A DNA stretch of 59,210 nucleotides, taken from positions 1 to 59,210 of the forward strand of contig JADYYY010000020.1 in assembly GCA_020853395.1 (NCBI GenBank). The letters run 5' to 3'. The notes under the pieces are model-generated. The model searched no databases and was not told the DNA's origin. It saw only the letters and a program-made list of their open reading frames with translations. Made by a program: the position numbers and the translations under genes. This DNA comes from Acidobacteriota bacterium. GTDB taxonomy: Bacteria > Acidobacteriota > Vicinamibacteria > Vicinamibacterales > SCN-69-37. Below are positions 58,548 through 59,210 of the stretch, piece after piece (position 1 is the first letter of the stretch; the number at the start of each line of letters is the position of its first letter).

Positions 58548-59210
58548 ATGGAAGGAAAGAGGCGAGTAGGAGCCCTGTCGGCGCTGCTGGCGGGGACGAT
58601 CCTCCTGGCAAACGCGATGGGCGCGTTTGCGCAGACCGGGAGTGCCACACTGACCGGCACGGTCGCCGACAACGTCGGCGTCGTCCCGGGTGCAAGCGTG
58701 ACTGCCACGCAGGCGCAGACCAACGTCGTTCGTACCGCTGTCTCGAATGATCAGGGCGTGTTCCGTATTCCCGCCCTGCCGCCCGGCCGCTACGTCGTGA
58801 AGGTCGAGATGGACGGGTTCCGGCCCCTGAACGTTGCCGAGTTCAACCTCTTGGCGAACGAAATCCGCGACCTCGGCAAGCTGACCATGTCGGCCGGCGG
58901 CGTCTCGGAATCGGTGACCATCACGGCGGAAGTCACGCCGGTGCAGACGGCGACGAGCCAGCTCACGAAGAACATCACGAGCGACACGCTGGTGTCGGTA
59001 CAGGTCAAGGGGCGCGACATCTTCGGCATGATGAAGATCCTGCCGGGCGTCATCGACTCCAAGGCGAGCCGCGACTACGCGCAGTGGGACTCCGGCCGCT
59101 ACCTGAGCATCAACGGCGGCAACTCGCTGAACAAGAACACGACGATTGACGGCGTGCCGGTCGGCGAGGAAGGCGGCAACGGCACGACGCACATCACGCC
59201 GAACATCGAC
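58548..59210 (+). CDS. Oar-type TonB-dependent receptor, cut by the right edge
   Basis: 221 codons from the ATG at 58548 to the window end with no stop. Signal peptide LSALLAGTILLANAMGAFAQ, then a carboxypeptidase-regulatory-like domain and the start of the plug (GRDIFGMMKILPGVIDSKAS, NSLNKNTTIDGVPVGEEGG). Over the ~195 mature residues visible it differs from receptor 1 at about 15 positions, that is about 92 percent identity by my count, while the signal peptides differ. It is a tandem duplicate; whether the barrels have diverged cannot be seen here. Confidence 0.92.
   Translation, partial: MEGKRRVGALSALLAGTILLANAMGAFAQTGSATLTGTVADNVGVVPGASVTATQAQTNVVRTAVSNDQGVFRIPALPPGRYVVKVEMDGFRPLNVAEFNLLANEIRDLGKLTMSAGGVSESVTITAEVTPVQTATSQLTKNITSDTLVSVQVKGRDIFGMMKILPGVIDSKASRDYAQWDSGRYLSINGGNSLNKNTTIDGVPVGEEGGNGTTHITPNID

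Overview
The window is high-GC bacterial DNA with dense coding on both strands and no rRNA, tRNA, CRISPR array or intact mobile element that I can see. The gene set points to Acidobacteriota, probably a Vicinamibacteria-like soil or sediment lineage. The pointers are very large Oar-type TonB-dependent receptors with an N-terminal carboxypeptidase-regulatory-like domain, an ECF sigma factor beside a giant Ser/Thr kinase-ATPase, a second kinase fused to a WD40-like propeller, PEP-CTERM proteins, mGDH-like PQQ dehydrogenases, and many secreted sugar-modifying families (DUF1080, ThuA, Gfo/Idh/MocA, xylose-isomerase-like TIM barrels). This taxonomic placement is inference from gene content.

Layout. 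1-142: edge of a minus-strand gene. 0.4-9.4 kb: a secreted FG-GAP protein, a TauE/SafE exporter, a sialidase plus Na+/solute symporter pair, a DNA alkylation repair protein translationally coupled to a PQQ dehydrogenase, and a Tat-exported TIM-barrel isomerase. 8.4-10.9 kb: three different low-complexity arrays, including an inverted repeat with arms of about 75 nt between two convergent stop codons. 9.6-25.1 kb: a YVTN-type propeller, an SDR, a PEP-CTERM protein, a kinase/sigma pair, an OFA-type MFS carrier, two tandem LuxR-type regulators, an IS630-type HTH remnant, a second PEP-CTERM protein, and a second PQQ dehydrogenase with a cytochrome c domain inserted inside its propeller. 25.3-30 kb: cysH, a thioredoxin-fold protein, an EAL-HDOD protein, and an aldo/keto reductase overlapping a GT2 glycosyltransferase.

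30-37.5 kb: ThuA, then an SGNH/PVC-type propeller protein translationally coupled to a HEAT-cupredoxin protein, a small two-TM protein and a second FG-GAP paralogue. 37.7-47.6 kb: a Gfo/Idh oxidoreductase, a DUF2723 membrane protein, a third FG-GAP paralogue, a small cupredoxin, and an operon of TIM-barrel isomerase, DUF1080 hydrolase, CstA and a YbdD-like protein. 47.7-54.2 kb: a kinase-propeller, then a tight operon of a GH109-like Tat-exported NAD-dependent glycosidase, a sugar-phosphate nucleotidyltransferase and a galactokinase-like GHMP kinase. 54.4 kb to the end: two tandem, nearly identical TonB receptors (the second cut by the window edge) separated by two strong stem-loops.

Taken together, the window looks like an outer-membrane and periplasmic glycan-scavenging region. 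The TonB receptors would import, the sialidase and GH109-like enzyme would trim amino-sugar glycans, DUF1080/Gfo-Idh/TIM-barrel/ThuA proteins would process oxidised sugars, PQQ, cytochrome and cupredoxin proteins would carry electrons, and SSS, CstA and MFS carriers would take up products. The most unusual items are the internal cytochrome insertion, the apparent replacement of cytochrome c by a coupled cupredoxin, the GH109-kinase-nucleotidyltransferase operon, and the giant inverted repeat.
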